NCBI RefSeq assembly: GCF_900104385.1
Contig: NZ_FNJA01000008.1
Span: 265,743 to 329,742 of the forward strand
DNA from: Rhodoferax sp. OV413
GTDB lineage: Bacteria > Pseudomonadota > Gammaproteobacteria > Burkholderiales > Burkholderiaceae_C
Direction: 5' to 3'
DNA length: 64,000 nucleotides
Positions 16,799 through 26,235 of this stretch are shown here, piece by piece. A model generated the notes under the pieces. That model saw only the letters and a list, made by a program, of their open reading frames with translations. It ran no database searches and was not told the origin of the DNA. The position numbers and the translations under genes are program-made. Numbering within the stretch: the stretch's first letter is position 1; every line of letters begins with the position of its first letter.

Positions 16799-18349
16799 AT
16801 GCAAATCCCTGCCACCACCCTGTCCTGGGATGCCAGCCTGGCCAGCAGCACCACCCTTCTGCGCAGCACTGAGCCGGAGCTGGACGATCCGGCCCTCGCC
16901 TCGGCGGTGCTCAGCCTCTCGCCTGCCATCACCACCACCCCGCTGACCTACGAGCCCCCAGCGCGCAGCGCGGTGCAGGAGGTGCAGGCCTGGCTGAGCC
17001 GCTCCGAAGACACGGTCAGCAAGCTGATGGCGCGCAACTTCTCGTCCAGCGGCAATACCAGCCGGCTCACCGGCCTGGGCGGCGCACTGCTGGAGCGCTT
17101 TGCCAGCAGCGCCACCGACTTCAAGCAGTCGGTGGTCAACTTCGTGCCCAAGAACAATGCCACAGCCGCCCTGACGGGCTTGTCGCAGGCCGCGCTGGCC
17201 AATGTGGGCAGCAACGCCTCGGCCGAGGTGTCGCTGAGCATACGCACCCGCTCGGGCACGGTCGTCAGCCTGGTGCTGACCAACCAAAGCGCCGGCCTGG
17301 GCGTCGAGATCAACAGCAGCCGGCCCCTGAGCAGCGCCGAGCGCCAGGCGCTGACGCAGCTGGCCGGCGGCTTCGAGAAGGCCGTGCAAAGTATTACCGC
17401 CGACCCGCCGCGCATGGACATTGCCGACCTGGGCGCGTACGACAGCGCGGTGCTGTCCAGCATTGCCCTCAGCGCCAAGGTGGACCGCAAGGGCGAGAAG
17501 GTGCTGCTGGAGTTCCGCGCCGAAGACGGCCTGCGCAGCCTGAAGCTGCAAACCCCGACCGACCAGATCGACCTGAAACTGGACCTGGGCAACCCCGCGA
17601 TGTGGGGCCCGGCAGCACAGCGCGAACAGTCGATTGCGCGCTACCTGGGGCAGATCGAACAGGCCGGCCAGCGCGGCCAGGCCAAAGCCGAATGGATCGC
17701 CTCGGTGCAGGACGCGTTCAGCGCGCTGCAGCATTCTTACGGCAGCAGCACGGGTTCTACGTCAGCCGCCACCCCGTTGCTGACCGGTCTGGCCGACTTC
17801 GACCTGCACATCCAGACCAGCGCCCAGGCCTCCAACCCGCTGCGCCCGGACGAGCTGGACCGCTTCGACTACCGCACCCGCCAGAGCACCCAGACCAGCG
17901 GCCCGGCCGACCAGCCCGACAGCATCCGCCAGCTGCAGACCTCGGCGCTGAAAGCCGGCTTCCACAGCGCGCTGACCTCGGCCGGCCCGCCACAGCTGAC
18001 CAGCGAAAAAAATTCGCAAAACTACCTGTACACCCAGGTGGACGACCAGGCGCACAGCGAGGTCGCGCTGCGCTTCGAGCGCGACGCCACCACCGAGGCC
18101 AACGGGCAGAAGTCGGCGCACCAGTCCACCCACGTGCAGAAGTACGAGTTCGCGGTCCAGGTGGAAGAGCGGACCACGCCCAAGGACTTTTATGTCCAGC
18201 AGAACCTGATCGAACACCTGATGGACTTCCAGCAGCAGCCTAGCTTAGACATCGCCGACCGGGCCGAGAAAGACCGGCTGCGCAGCAGCGGCACCCAGGC
18301 CATCCTGCTCGAAACCGACCCGGCCCGCCTGGCCGAGCAGCTGCGCTAA
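16799..18349 (+). CDS. Unrecognised 516-aa protein
   Basis: Begins MQIPATTLSWDASLASSTTL and lies 69 nt after the transaldolase gene. No signal peptide or membrane span. Residues 1-55 are Ser/Thr/Pro-rich and low complexity. A middle region (about 120-300) alternates strands and ends DQIDLKLDLGNP; residues 345-430 are polar and probably disordered; a conserved-looking C-terminal block carries YEFAVQVEERTTPKDFYVQQNL. The regular codon use and length argue that it is a real gene. It could be a cytoplasmic structural or cell-surface-type protein, but I assign no function. Its stop overlaps the stop of the convergent AraC gene. Confidence 0.7.
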   Translation: MQIPATTLSWDASLASSTTLLRSTEPELDDPALASAVLSLSPAITTTPLTYEPPARSAVQEVQAWLSRSEDTVSKLMARNFSSSGNTSRLTGLGGALLERFASSATDFKQSVVNFVPKNNATAALTGLSQAALANVGSNASAEVSLSIRTRSGTVVSLVLTNQSAGLGVEINSSRPLSSAERQALTQLAGGFEKAVQSITADPPRMDIADLGAYDSAVLSSIALSAKVDRKGEKVLLEFRAEDGLRSLKLQTPTDQIDLKLDLGNPAMWGPAAQREQSIARYLGQIEQAGQRGQAKAEWIASVQDAFSALQHSYGSSTGSTSAATPLLTGLADFDLHIQTSAQASNPLRPDELDRFDYRTRQSTQTSGPADQPDSIRQLQTSALKAGFHSALTSAGPPQLTSEKNSQNYLYTQVDDQAHSEVALRFERDATTEANGQKSAHQSTHVQKYEFAVQVEERTTPKDFYVQQNLIEHLMDFQQQPSLDIADRAEKDRLRSSGTQAILLETDPARLAEQLR

Positions 18350-19173
18350 GCAGCCGCCAGCGCCCGCTGGTAAGCCTGCGGTGTCACCGCATGCCGGCTT
18401 TTGAAATGCCGCTGGAAGTGGCTCTGGTCGGCAAAGCCCAGCTGCAGCGCCACGTCGGCCAGCCCTTGTCCCTGCTTGAGCAGTTGCTTGCCGCGGTTGA
18501 TGCGCTGGTCCAGCTGGAACGCATGCGGCGTCTGGCCATAGGCCTGCTTGAAGCTGCGGATCAGGTGGAAGGGGCTGAGCCGGGCCTCGTGGGCGATGGC
18601 CTCCAGCGTCAGCTTGTCGGCCAGCTGGTCAAGGATCAGCGCCCGGGCGCGTTGCAGCGCAGCGCCCGGTGGGCCGCCGTCCAGCCGGGGTGCAGGCGCA
18701 TCAAAGCAGTCCATCAGAAAACACACCAGTTGCTCTTCGGCGGCCAGCCCATCGGCGTCCTGCGCCAGGGTCTGGAACAGCCGGTCAAACCGCCGGTACA
18801 GCAGGGGCTGGGCGCTGCTATGGGTGGCAAACGCGGCGTAGTCGCGGCCGGCCAGCGGCAGGCTGTCGGCCTGCAGGCGCGCCAGCCACGGCGTGTCAAT
18901 GAACAGCATGCGGTACGACCAGCTCTGGCCCACGGTCGCGTTGCAGGAATGGGTATCGCCGGGGTTGACCATCACCAGCATGCCCGGGTACAGCGCATCC
19001 TGCCGATGCCGGTTGCGGTAGACCGCGCTGCCCGCATCGACCACGCCAACCGAAAACTCGTCGTGGGTATGCGGCTGGTAGCAGGCCGCAGCATGGCCGG
19101 CCTGGCGCATCTCCACATGCGGCAAGCGCCTGCTGCGCTGGAAGGATTGCGAAGCCGCGGGGGCCAGGGTCAT
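18346..19173 (-). CDS. AraC-family transcriptional regulator
   Basis: 275 aa from ATG 19173 (AAGGTG about 11 nt upstream; the GTG at 19185 is an alternative). N-terminal cupin sensor domain (HTHDEFSVGVVDAGS, NPGDTHSC) and C-terminal double HTH (residues about 175-275) with LTLEAIAHEARLSPFHLIR and the family end GFADQSHFQRHFK. It is 24 nt downstream of the LysE exporter gene on the same strand and is likely that gene's regulator, sensing an amino-acid-like effector. Confidence 0.9.
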   Translation of the reverse strand: MTLAPAASQSFQRSRRLPHVEMRQAGHAAACYQPHTHDEFSVGVVDAGSAVYRNRHRQDALYPGMLVMVNPGDTHSCNATVGQSWSYRMLFIDTPWLARLQADSLPLAGRDYAAFATHSSAQPLLYRRFDRLFQTLAQDADGLAAEEQLVCFLMDCFDAPAPRLDGGPPGAALQRARALILDQLADKLTLEAIAHEARLSPFHLIRSFKQAYGQTPHAFQLDQRINRGKQLLKQGQGLADVALQLGFADQSHFQRHFKSRHAVTPQAYQRALAAA

Positions 19174-19197
19174 GGGGTCAAGCACCTTTTTGTCTGC

Positions 19198-19806
19198 TCA
19201 GGGCAGCAGCATACTGGCAACCGACAGCGCCAGGGCCAAAGCCATGCAGCGGTTGAACAGAAGCTGGTAAGGCGGATGGGCCAGCCAGCGGCGGATCCAG
19301 CGGCCCAAAGCGGCCCAGGCGGCGACCGCGCCGAAGCATACGCCGCCAGAGATGCCGCAAAACAGCAGCAGGCTGGCCGAAGCCTGCGGCCCGCCAGCGA
19401 CAAACAGGCTGACACCCGAGAGCGCGACCAGCCAGGCCTTGGGGTTCAGGGTTTGCGCCCCTATGCCCAGCACCAGGCCGCGGAGCCAATCTGGCGCCGC
19501 ACCCACTGGACTCGCCTGCTGCACCGGTGGGGCCGTGGCGATCCGGGCCGACAGGTACAGCAAATAAGCCGCGCCCGCGTACTGCACCCACTGGCTGGCC
19601 CAGGGATAGGCCAGCAGCACGCCATGGAAGCCGCTGCCCATCAGCCAGACGATGGCCGCATAGCTGAGGCTGGCGCCCGCCACATGCGGCAAGGCGCGGT
19701 AAAAGCCCGCACTGGCCCCGAGGCTGGCGGCCACCAGGTTGACCGGGCCGGGCGAAATGGCGCCGGCCAGGGCGAATAAAAACATGGGCAAAACGAGAGA
19801 AGGCAT
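19198..19806 (-). CDS. LysE/RhtB-family amino-acid exporter
   Basis: 202 aa from ATG 19806 with AGGAGCTGC upstream; the frame to 19902 is not needed. Six hydrophobic segments and the N-terminal family motif GAISPGPVNLVAAS, then NPKAWLVALSGVSLF in the middle. It exports amino acids or derivatives across the inner membrane. The AraC gene downstream is probably co-transcribed. Confidence 0.88.
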   Translation of the reverse strand: MPSLVLPMFLFALAGAISPGPVNLVAASLGASAGFYRALPHVAGASLSYAAIVWLMGSGFHGVLLAYPWASQWVQYAGAAYLLYLSARIATAPPVQQASPVGAAPDWLRGLVLGIGAQTLNPKAWLVALSGVSLFVAGGPQASASLLLFCGISGGVCFGAVAAWAALGRWIRRWLAHPPYQLLFNRCMALALALSVASMLLP

Positions 19807-19910
19807 GCAGCTCCTGCGCGACTTGGGGTTAAGTCGGCGCAGTGTCGAATGCCTGGGCGCTGGCGTATTGAACGAAATTGCTGTGCTGCCCCGTTTACAC
19901 ATAAAAACAG

Positions 19911-19955
19911 CCCCTAGCGCAGAAAAATACTGCGCAAGCAGCTATTTATTTAGGA
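19911..19955 (-). repeat. Two-hairpin intergenic repeat, copy 6 (inverted)
   Basis: The only copy in the opposite orientation: on the minus strand it reads AATAGCTGCTTGCGCAG, spacer, CTGCGCTAGGGGC. It lies between the LysE start and the stop of the next minus-strand gene. Confidence 0.75.
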
Positions 19956-19973
19956 GCAATACCCCAAACCACC

Positions 19974-22646
19974 TCAGTGCCAGACCCGCTGCGCAGCCAC
20001 GGCATCGGTGGGCCGGTAGCGGCGGAAGGCCTCGCGGATGTTCTGCCGCAGCTGACCGTCGTCCCAGGGCTTGGTGAGAAAGCGGTAGATCTCCGCGCGG
20101 TTGACAACATCCAGCACCGACTGCAGCTCGGTATAGCCGCTGAGCACAATGCGCATGGTGTCCGGGTACAGCTGGGCAACGATGGTGAGGAAGTCCACGC
20201 CCGTGGTCTTGGACAGGCGCTGGTCGCACAGCACCACCTGCACCGAATGGGCGGCCAACAGCTCCAGCGCTTCCAGGCTGCCCTGTGCGGTGAGGATGCG
20301 GTAGCCCTCGCGGCGCAGCGCGCGGTTCAGGGCGGACAGGGTGGACTCCTCGTTGTCCACAATCAACAGGGTGGGCTGGTCGGCGTTCTGCTCCATCGCC
20401 ATCTCCAGGTGCTTGTCGCCGCGCAGCATGGCCGCGAAATCATCCGCCAGCACAGGGCGGCTGAAGTAGTAGCCCTGCATCTGGTCGCATTGGCGATTCC
20501 GCAGAAACTTCAGCTGCGACTCGGTTTCCACGCCCTCGGCGATCACGTTCATGCGCAGGCTATGGGCCATGCCGATGATGGCAGTGTTGATGGCCGCATC
20601 GCCGGGGTTGCGGGTCACGTCGGTCACGAAGGCGCGGTCGATCTTGACGGTATTGAAGGGGAAGCGCTTCAGGTAGGCCAGCGACGAATAGCCGGTGCCG
20701 AAGTCGTCCAGCGACAGCGACAGGCCCAGGCCGCGAAACGAGCGCAGGGTTTTCTCCGCCCCTTCCGGGTCTTGCATGACCAGGGACTCGGTGAGCTCCA
20801 GCTCCAGCCAGGTCGGATCCAGGGCATATTCGCTCAAAGCCTCGCGCACGACCTCCAGGATATTGCTCTCGCGGAACTGCAGCGCCGACAGGTTCAGCGC
20901 AATCGGCACCACCGGCAGAAAGTCGCGCAGCCAGGCCGCCTGCTGCGCACACACGGTACGGATCACCCAGGCGCCGATGGGGCCGATCAGCCCGGTTTCT
21001 TCGGCCAAGGGGATGAATTCGGCCGGCGACACCATGCCGCGCTCGGGATGCTGCCAACGGATCAAGGCTTCGGCGCCGATGATCTGGCCGGTGCCCAGAT
21101 CGACCTTGGGCTGGTAGTGCAGCACAAACTGCTGCTTCTCCACCGCGGCCTTCAGCAGGTTCTCCATGGCGAACTTCTCGGCCATGCGGGCGTTGAGCTG
21201 CGGCGAGTAAAACAGGTAGCGCGTCTTGCTCGACCGGGTCTGCTTGAGCGCCACCTCGGCATTCTTGAACAAGGCCTCGGCCGTGTCCGCGTCCGCCGGG
21301 AACAGCGCGACGCCGAGCCGGGCCGACACATGCAGGGTCGCGCCGTCCAGTACCATCGGCGCCATCAGGGCGCTGGTGATTTTTTCACACAGGGTGCTTA
21401 CGTCCTTGCTGTGGGCGTGTTCGCCCAACACCGCAAAATTGTCGGCGCCCAGGCGGGCCACGCTGCAGGTGGAGGTGACGGCTCCCTCCAGGCGTTTGGC
21501 CACCAGCCTGAGCACCTGGTCGCCCACATGGCGGCCAAAGGCGTCGTTCAGCTGTTTGAAACGGTCCAGGTTCAACGCCATCACGAAGGCACCGCTGTTC
21601 GCCCGCGCTGCGGTTTTGACCAATTGGTCCAGCCGGTCGAGGAACAGGCTGGTATTGGGCAGCGCCGTCAGCGGGTCGTAGTAGGACAGGAAGCGCGCGC
21701 GCTTTTCATATTCGATGGCTTGCAGGGCGAACGAAATGTCGCCGGACAACTCGTTCAGCAGTTTCAGCTCTTCCTCGTCAAAGAAGCCACGTTCACGCGC
21801 ATACAGCACCATCACGCCAACCACTTTTTCCTCGACGACCAGGGGCAGCCCGACGATGGACAGATAACCCCGGCTCAGCGCGTCCTGGCTGCTGCGGTCC
21901 TCCCGCGCGGTGGTGCGCACATCGTTGCAAAACAGCAGCTTGCCACGGGCCAACACCTGCGCAGGAATGCCCAGCCCGGTGGCCGCCACACCGGCCTCCA
22001 GGCCCAGCGCGCTGGCCAGCTGGCCGGGCTCCGCGCCCTGGCTGGCGGCCAGCGTCAGCACCGTGCCCCCCTCTTCCGCCAGGCCGATCCAGGCCAGGCC
22101 AAAGCCGCCCAGCTTGACCACGATCAGGCAAGCCTCTGCCATCAGGGCCTGGGGCTCGCGGATTCTGACGATGGCCGAATTGGTGCCGCTCAGCACCGTG
22201 TGGATGCGGCTCAGCCGCGCTGTCTTGGCCTGCTCGATTTCCAGCTGTTTGACATAGCGCTCCAGCGTGGTGGCGCGTACCAGCGACAAATGGGTGCGCA
22301 CCCGCGCCAGCACCAGCGCGGGCGACACCGGCTTGATGATGTAGTCCACGCCACCGCTGTCAAAACCCGCCGCCTCGGCGCCGGTTTCGCCGAGTGCCGA
22401 TACAAAGATGACCGGCGTGCTTTCGGTCAGCGGGTCGGCCTTGAGCAGGCTGCAGACGGCATAGCCGTCCATGTCGGGCATCTGGATATCCAGCAGTATG
22501 AGTATCGGCCTGTGCTTGCGGGCTGCCGCCAGGCACTCGGCCCCGTTGCGGGCAAAGGCCAGGGGATAGACCGGACCCAGGATTTGCTTCAACGTCGCCA
22601 GGTTGCTGGGTTCATCGTCAACGATCAGTATGGGTGAGCTGCTCAT
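19974..22646 (-). CDS. REC-GAF-GGDEF-EAL-REC signalling protein
   Basis: 890 aa. Order: receiver domain 5-120 with Asp53 (LLDIQMPDMD) and Lys105, GAF about 150-310, GGDEF region about 325-480 whose signature reads GADNF (400-404) instead of GGDEF, an intact EAL domain about 495-745 (EALIRWQHPE, ELTES, LDDFGTGYSS, IAEGVE), and a second receiver domain about 765-880 (VVLCDQRLS, FLTKPWDD). The degenerate GGDEF predicts no cyclase activity, so the protein is probably a c-di-GMP phosphodiesterase controlled by phosphorylation at either end. Its start overlaps the stop of the hybrid kinase gene by 4 nt, so that kinase is the likely phosphodonor. Confidence 0.92.
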   Translation of the reverse strand: MSSSPILIVDDEPSNLATLKQILGPVYPLAFARNGAECLAAARKHRPILILLDIQMPDMDGYAVCSLLKADPLTESTPVIFVSALGETGAEAAGFDSGGVDYIIKPVSPALVLARVRTHLSLVRATTLERYVKQLEIEQAKTARLSRIHTVLSGTNSAIVRIREPQALMAEACLIVVKLGGFGLAWIGLAEEGGTVLTLAASQGAEPGQLASALGLEAGVAATGLGIPAQVLARGKLLFCNDVRTTAREDRSSQDALSRGYLSIVGLPLVVEEKVVGVMVLYARERGFFDEEELKLLNELSGDISFALQAIEYEKRARFLSYYDPLTALPNTSLFLDRLDQLVKTAARANSGAFVMALNLDRFKQLNDAFGRHVGDQVLRLVAKRLEGAVTSTCSVARLGADNFAVLGEHAHSKDVSTLCEKITSALMAPMVLDGATLHVSARLGVALFPADADTAEALFKNAEVALKQTRSSKTRYLFYSPQLNARMAEKFAMENLLKAAVEKQQFVLHYQPKVDLGTGQIIGAEALIRWQHPERGMVSPAEFIPLAEETGLIGPIGAWVIRTVCAQQAAWLRDFLPVVPIALNLSALQFRESNILEVVREALSEYALDPTWLELELTESLVMQDPEGAEKTLRSFRGLGLSLSLDDFGTGYSSLAYLKRFPFNTVKIDRAFVTDVTRNPGDAAINTAIIGMAHSLRMNVIAEGVETESQLKFLRNRQCDQMQGYYFSRPVLADDFAAMLRGDKHLEMAMEQNADQPTLLIVDNEESTLSALNRALRREGYRILTAQGSLEALELLAAHSVQVVLCDQRLSKTTGVDFLTIVAQLYPDTMRIVLSGYTELQSVLDVVNRAEIYRFLTKPWDDGQLRQNIREAFRRYRPTDAVAAQRVWH

Positions 22647-25600
22647 TTGTGTGCCTCCAGGCCAATATCAAACTTTTCGGCCAGGAGTCGAACCTCGGCC
22701 TCGGCTTTTCGAAAGTCGAAATCGGTGATGCATGCCTGCAGAGCCTGCAGGGCATCGGGCGGCAGCAGGGGCGCCAATACCTCCAACAGCTGGCTGGCCC
22801 CGTCCGGGTTGTCGGTGTCCAGCGCCCCCAGCAACGCGACCAGCAGCGGGCCCACGCGCTGGGCGTCAACCTGCAGCGCAGCGGCGGCCGCTGCCGCCGG
22901 TTTCTCGGCGGTGAACAAGGCAATGGAAGCCAGCGCGGTATCCAACGCCGCGCGCAACTCCACCAATGCCGGGCCGGGATGGACCCCGTCTCCAGCGGCT
23001 TCCGCAGCGGCGGCGCAGCGGGCCACATCGGTCAGCGCCAGGTTGCCTGCGGCACCATGCAGCTTGTGCACCAGTGCCCGGGCGGCCCGCGTATCTGCTG
23101 CGTACTGCGGGCTGAGCTGCGCCCCAAAGTCGGCGTAGTCCGCAGCAAAGCGGGTCAGGAACCGGCGGTACACCGCCAGGTCACGCCACACATGCAAGCC
23201 CTTGCCGACGGCGATGCCCGGCATGTCCAGCGCTGCAGAGGCCGCCGGTGGCAGTGGCAAAGGCAGGGGCAGGTTCACCTGGCCAGGCTCGGCCAGGCGC
23301 GGCTGGAAGTGCGTCAGGCGCTGGATGGTCAGCATCAACTCATCTACATCGAAGGGCTTGGCCACGAAGGCGTTCATGCCGGCCTGCAGGGCAGCGTCCT
23401 GCTGCGCCTTGAACGCACCTGCCGTCAGGGCCACGATGGGCAAGCCCGCAAACTGCGGCATGGTTCGCAGCTGGCGGGTGGCCTCGTAGCCGTCCATCAG
23501 CGGCATCTGCACGTCCATCAAGACGATGTCCGCGCCTTCAGGGTTGGCCTGCAGCCAGTCGAGCGCGGCCTGGCCATCGTTGGCCAAATGCACCACTGCC
23601 CCATCGGCCAGCAGTATGCGCATCGCCACCTCGCGGTTGATTTCGCTGTCGTCCACCACCAGCACGCGCACGCCCTCCACCCGCTGGGTCATGCGCCCCA
23701 AGGGGCCGGCAGCAAGCCGGGCACTGCCATGGCCACGCCGGTGCAGGGCTTCAGACACGGCGTTGTAGAGGGTGGAGCTGGTCACCGGCTTGCTGAGAAC
23801 GCCGTCCACCGCCTCTATGCCCGGCTGTCTGAGCAAGTCATCGCGCGAGAACGCGGTCACCATCAGCACGATGGGCGAGGTGGCGTCCTTGAAGGTATGG
23901 CGGATCTTGGCGGCCGCCGCCAGGCCATCCATGCCGGGCATCTTCCAGTCGAGCAAGAGCACGTCGTAGGCGTTCTTGTTGTCGAACTTGCCCTGGATCT
24001 TGCGGATGGCGGCTTCACCCGACTCCGCCTGGTTGGCCGTCCAGCCGATGGAGCGGGCGGTGAGCGACAGGTTTTCCCGCGCGGCATCGTTGTCGTCGGC
24101 GATCAGCACATCCAGCGAGGCCATTTCCGGCAGCGCGTAATCGGTCGACGCAGACCATTCAAACGGAATGGTGAACCAGAATTCGCTGCCCCGGCCGGGT
24201 TGGCTGCTCACCCCAATCTCGCCGTTCATCTTGGCCACCAGGTGGCGGCAGATGGTCAGGCCCAGCCCGGTGCCGCCAAAGCGCCGCGTGGTGGACACAT
24301 CGGCCTGGGCGAATGCGGCAAAGATGTTGGCTTGTTTGTCGAGCGGAATGCCGATCCCGGAATCGCTGACCGAAAACCGCAGCTTGACGGTCTTTTCATC
24401 GCGGGACAGCAGCTGTATGCCCACGGTGATACTGCCATGGTCGGTGAACTTGATCGCGTTGCCGGTCAAGTTGATCAACACCTGCTCCAGCCGGAGCGCA
24501 TCGCCGAGCACCTGGCCGGCGATGTCGGGCAGCGGTGCTATCACCAGCTCTAAATCCTTGTCGCCGACATTCGCCGCCATGATGCCGGCCAGGTTGTCGA
24601 GCACATCGGCCAGGCGGAATGGCGCATGTTCGATCTCCAGCCGCCCCGCCTCGATTTTCGAGAAATCCAGAATGTCGTTGATGATGGATTGCAGCGAACG
24701 CCCGGCTCCGCGGATCTTCTTCACCAGGTCCGACGCGTCGGCACTCAGCTGGCTGCGGTCCAGCAAATAGGCCAGCCCGAGAATCGCGTTCATGGGGGTG
24801 CGGATCTCGTGGCTCATATTGGCCAGGAAATCGGCTTTGGCCCGGTTAGCAGTTTCTGCTTCTTCGGTGCGCGTCACCAGCGTCTGGTTGGCGATCTGCA
24901 GCTCGGTGGTACGGCCGGCGACACGCTGCTCCAGCTCGGCATTGAGTGTGCGCACCGCGGTTTCGGCCCCGCTGCGTTCGGCGATCTCATGCTCCAGGGT
25001 CTGCAGCATGCCGTTGAATGAATCGGCCAGTTGGCCGACCTCGTCTTCTGTCGTTTTGTCGGCACGCAGCTGGTAGTTGCGCTGCTCCATGACACGCTGC
25101 GCCACGGTGCTGACCGCCTGGATAGGGCCGGATACCCAGCGCTGCAGCCACGCAGAAATCAGCAAACCCAGCGCCAGGCTGCCCAGCAAGACCGAGCCCA
25201 GAATGAACAGGTAGTCCCGCAACCAGGTCGCCAGCTCGTAGCGCTCCTTGAGATAGATGGTGCCTACCGTGGTGCGCTGGATGCGGATGTGTTTGAAGGC
25301 CACCAGCCCACCGTTTTCGAAGCGAAAGCCCTCGGGCTCCGGCCCTGCGGGAATCGCGGCTTCGCGGCCAGAGTTGTCTACATACTGGGCAAACAAAGTG
25401 CCGGTCGCGGTGTAGATGGCGGCCGCAACGATATCCGGATTGGCCCGCAACTGGGCCAGGTTCTCGTGCGCGACCTTGGGGTCGTCGAACTCCAGCGCTG
25501 CCGCACTGCCCTGGCCCAGGATGCCGGCCAGGGTCGTCAACTCCGCCGCCGTCTTGGTGCGGTTTTCCATCAGGTCATGGTAGAAAAGTGCGGCCCCCGC

Positions 25601-25684
25601 GGCCATGAGCGTAAAGAAGTTGGCCACCAGCACCATCAATAGCAGCTTGTGGCGCACCGACCTGAGCCGTAGCCTGAACATCAT
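22643..25684 (-). CDS. Hybrid histidine kinase with two receivers and HPt
   Basis: 1013 aa. Membrane segments about 12-34 and 156-180 enclose a roughly 120-residue periplasmic sensor; HAMP about 178-235, coiled coil, HisKA with MSHEIRTPMNAILG (His292), HATPase with GIGIP and GGTGLGLTIC, receiver 1 (LLLDWKMPGMDG), receiver 2 (VLMDVQMPLMDG), and a C-terminal HPt with VHKLHGAAGN. It is a full phosphorelay in one chain. It overlaps the YfiR-like gene before it and the REC-GAF-EAL gene after it by 4 nt each, so signal input from periplasm and output to c-di-GMP turnover are both encoded in the operon. Confidence 0.93.
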   Translation of the reverse strand: MMFRLRLRSVRHKLLLMVLVANFFTLMAAGAALFYHDLMENRTKTAAELTTLAGILGQGSAAALEFDDPKVAHENLAQLRANPDIVAAAIYTATGTLFAQYVDNSGREAAIPAGPEPEGFRFENGGLVAFKHIRIQRTTVGTIYLKERYELATWLRDYLFILGSVLLGSLALGLLISAWLQRWVSGPIQAVSTVAQRVMEQRNYQLRADKTTEDEVGQLADSFNGMLQTLEHEIAERSGAETAVRTLNAELEQRVAGRTTELQIANQTLVTRTEEAETANRAKADFLANMSHEIRTPMNAILGLAYLLDRSQLSADASDLVKKIRGAGRSLQSIINDILDFSKIEAGRLEIEHAPFRLADVLDNLAGIMAANVGDKDLELVIAPLPDIAGQVLGDALRLEQVLINLTGNAIKFTDHGSITVGIQLLSRDEKTVKLRFSVSDSGIGIPLDKQANIFAAFAQADVSTTRRFGGTGLGLTICRHLVAKMNGEIGVSSQPGRGSEFWFTIPFEWSASTDYALPEMASLDVLIADDNDAARENLSLTARSIGWTANQAESGEAAIRKIQGKFDNKNAYDVLLLDWKMPGMDGLAAAAKIRHTFKDATSPIVLMVTAFSRDDLLRQPGIEAVDGVLSKPVTSSTLYNAVSEALHRRGHGSARLAAGPLGRMTQRVEGVRVLVVDDSEINREVAMRILLADGAVVHLANDGQAALDWLQANPEGADIVLMDVQMPLMDGYEATRQLRTMPQFAGLPIVALTAGAFKAQQDAALQAGMNAFVAKPFDVDELMLTIQRLTHFQPRLAEPGQVNLPLPLPLPPAASAALDMPGIAVGKGLHVWRDLAVYRRFLTRFAADYADFGAQLSPQYAADTRAARALVHKLHGAAGNLALTDVARCAAAAEAAGDGVHPGPALVELRAALDTALASIALFTAEKPAAAAAAALQVDAQRVGPLLVALLGALDTDNPDGASQLLEVLAPLLPPDALQALQACITDFDFRKAEAEVRLLAEKFDIGLEAHK

Positions 25685-26235
25685 GGCCTCCGCGGCTCTA
25701 TCTTCTGCGCCACGCCGAGCAGGCGCGCGCTGATCTTCAAGCCGCTGCGCTCAGCGTTCTGGACCGACACCTCAAAACGGATACGGTCGCCTACCGGCAG
25801 GAAGTTGATGACGCTGCCCGCATCGAGTGCACCCGCCGACTCCGTGACCACCAGCATGGACTGCGACTGGATGCTGTCCAGCAAAGATTTGAGGCGCCCG
25901 TTTTCCTGGCGGCCAATGAACAGGATCTGCACCCCTGTCAAGGCTTCGCCGGGTTTCAGGCGCTTCACCTCCAGCGCCCGGTTCTGCATGGGCTGGGTAC
26001 TCTTGAGATTGCCCAGCTCGGCGGCTATGGCTTCCGCCCCCAGGATGCCGATGGTCAGCGGCGTATCGGCTTGTACGAAGACGGTGGCCGGCCATTCGAC
26101 ATACGCGGCAAACTTGTACAGATAGGCCGCCTTGACCTGGTTTTCGATTTCATTGGCACTGCCCGCCGCGGCCCAAACGCCCGCCGCAAAAAAAGGGACC
26201 GCCAGCAGGAGCGCCATCCGTCGGGTACGGGCCAT
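25681..26235 (-). CDS. YfiR-like periplasmic protein (DUF4154)
   Basis: 184 aa. Signal peptide about 1-27 (LLLAVPFFAAGVWAAAG). The mature part has the family pattern KAAYLYKFAAYVEWP, IGILGA, QILFIG, and FEVSVQNAERSGLKISARLL near the end. YfiR in Pseudomonas is a periplasmic repressor of the membrane cyclase YfiN. Here the partner is a hybrid kinase instead, whose periplasmic domain the protein may contact. Its ATG overlaps the stop of the TonB receptor gene (TGATG) and its stop overlaps the kinase start (ATGA). Confidence 0.85.
   Translation of the reverse strand: MARTRRMALLLAVPFFAAGVWAAAGSANEIENQVKAAYLYKFAAYVEWPATVFVQADTPLTIGILGAEAIAAELGNLKSTQPMQNRALEVKRLKPGEALTGVQILFIGRQENGRLKSLLDSIQSQSMLVVTESAGALDAGSVINFLPVGDRIRFEVSVQNAERSGLKISARLLGVAQKIEPRRP

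Noticed and set aside
14996..17734. 912-codon open frame on the minus strand
   Set aside because: Antisense to fructokinase, transaldolase and the 516-aa gene, which carry clear motifs; the antisense product has low-complexity Gly/Gln/His composition.
19977..22637. 886-codon open frame on the plus strand
   Set aside because: Exact antisense shadow of the REC-GAF-GGDEF-EAL-REC gene; no domain pattern.
22634..24553. 639-codon open frame on the plus strand
   Set aside because: Antisense to the hybrid kinase; compositional artefact of high GC.
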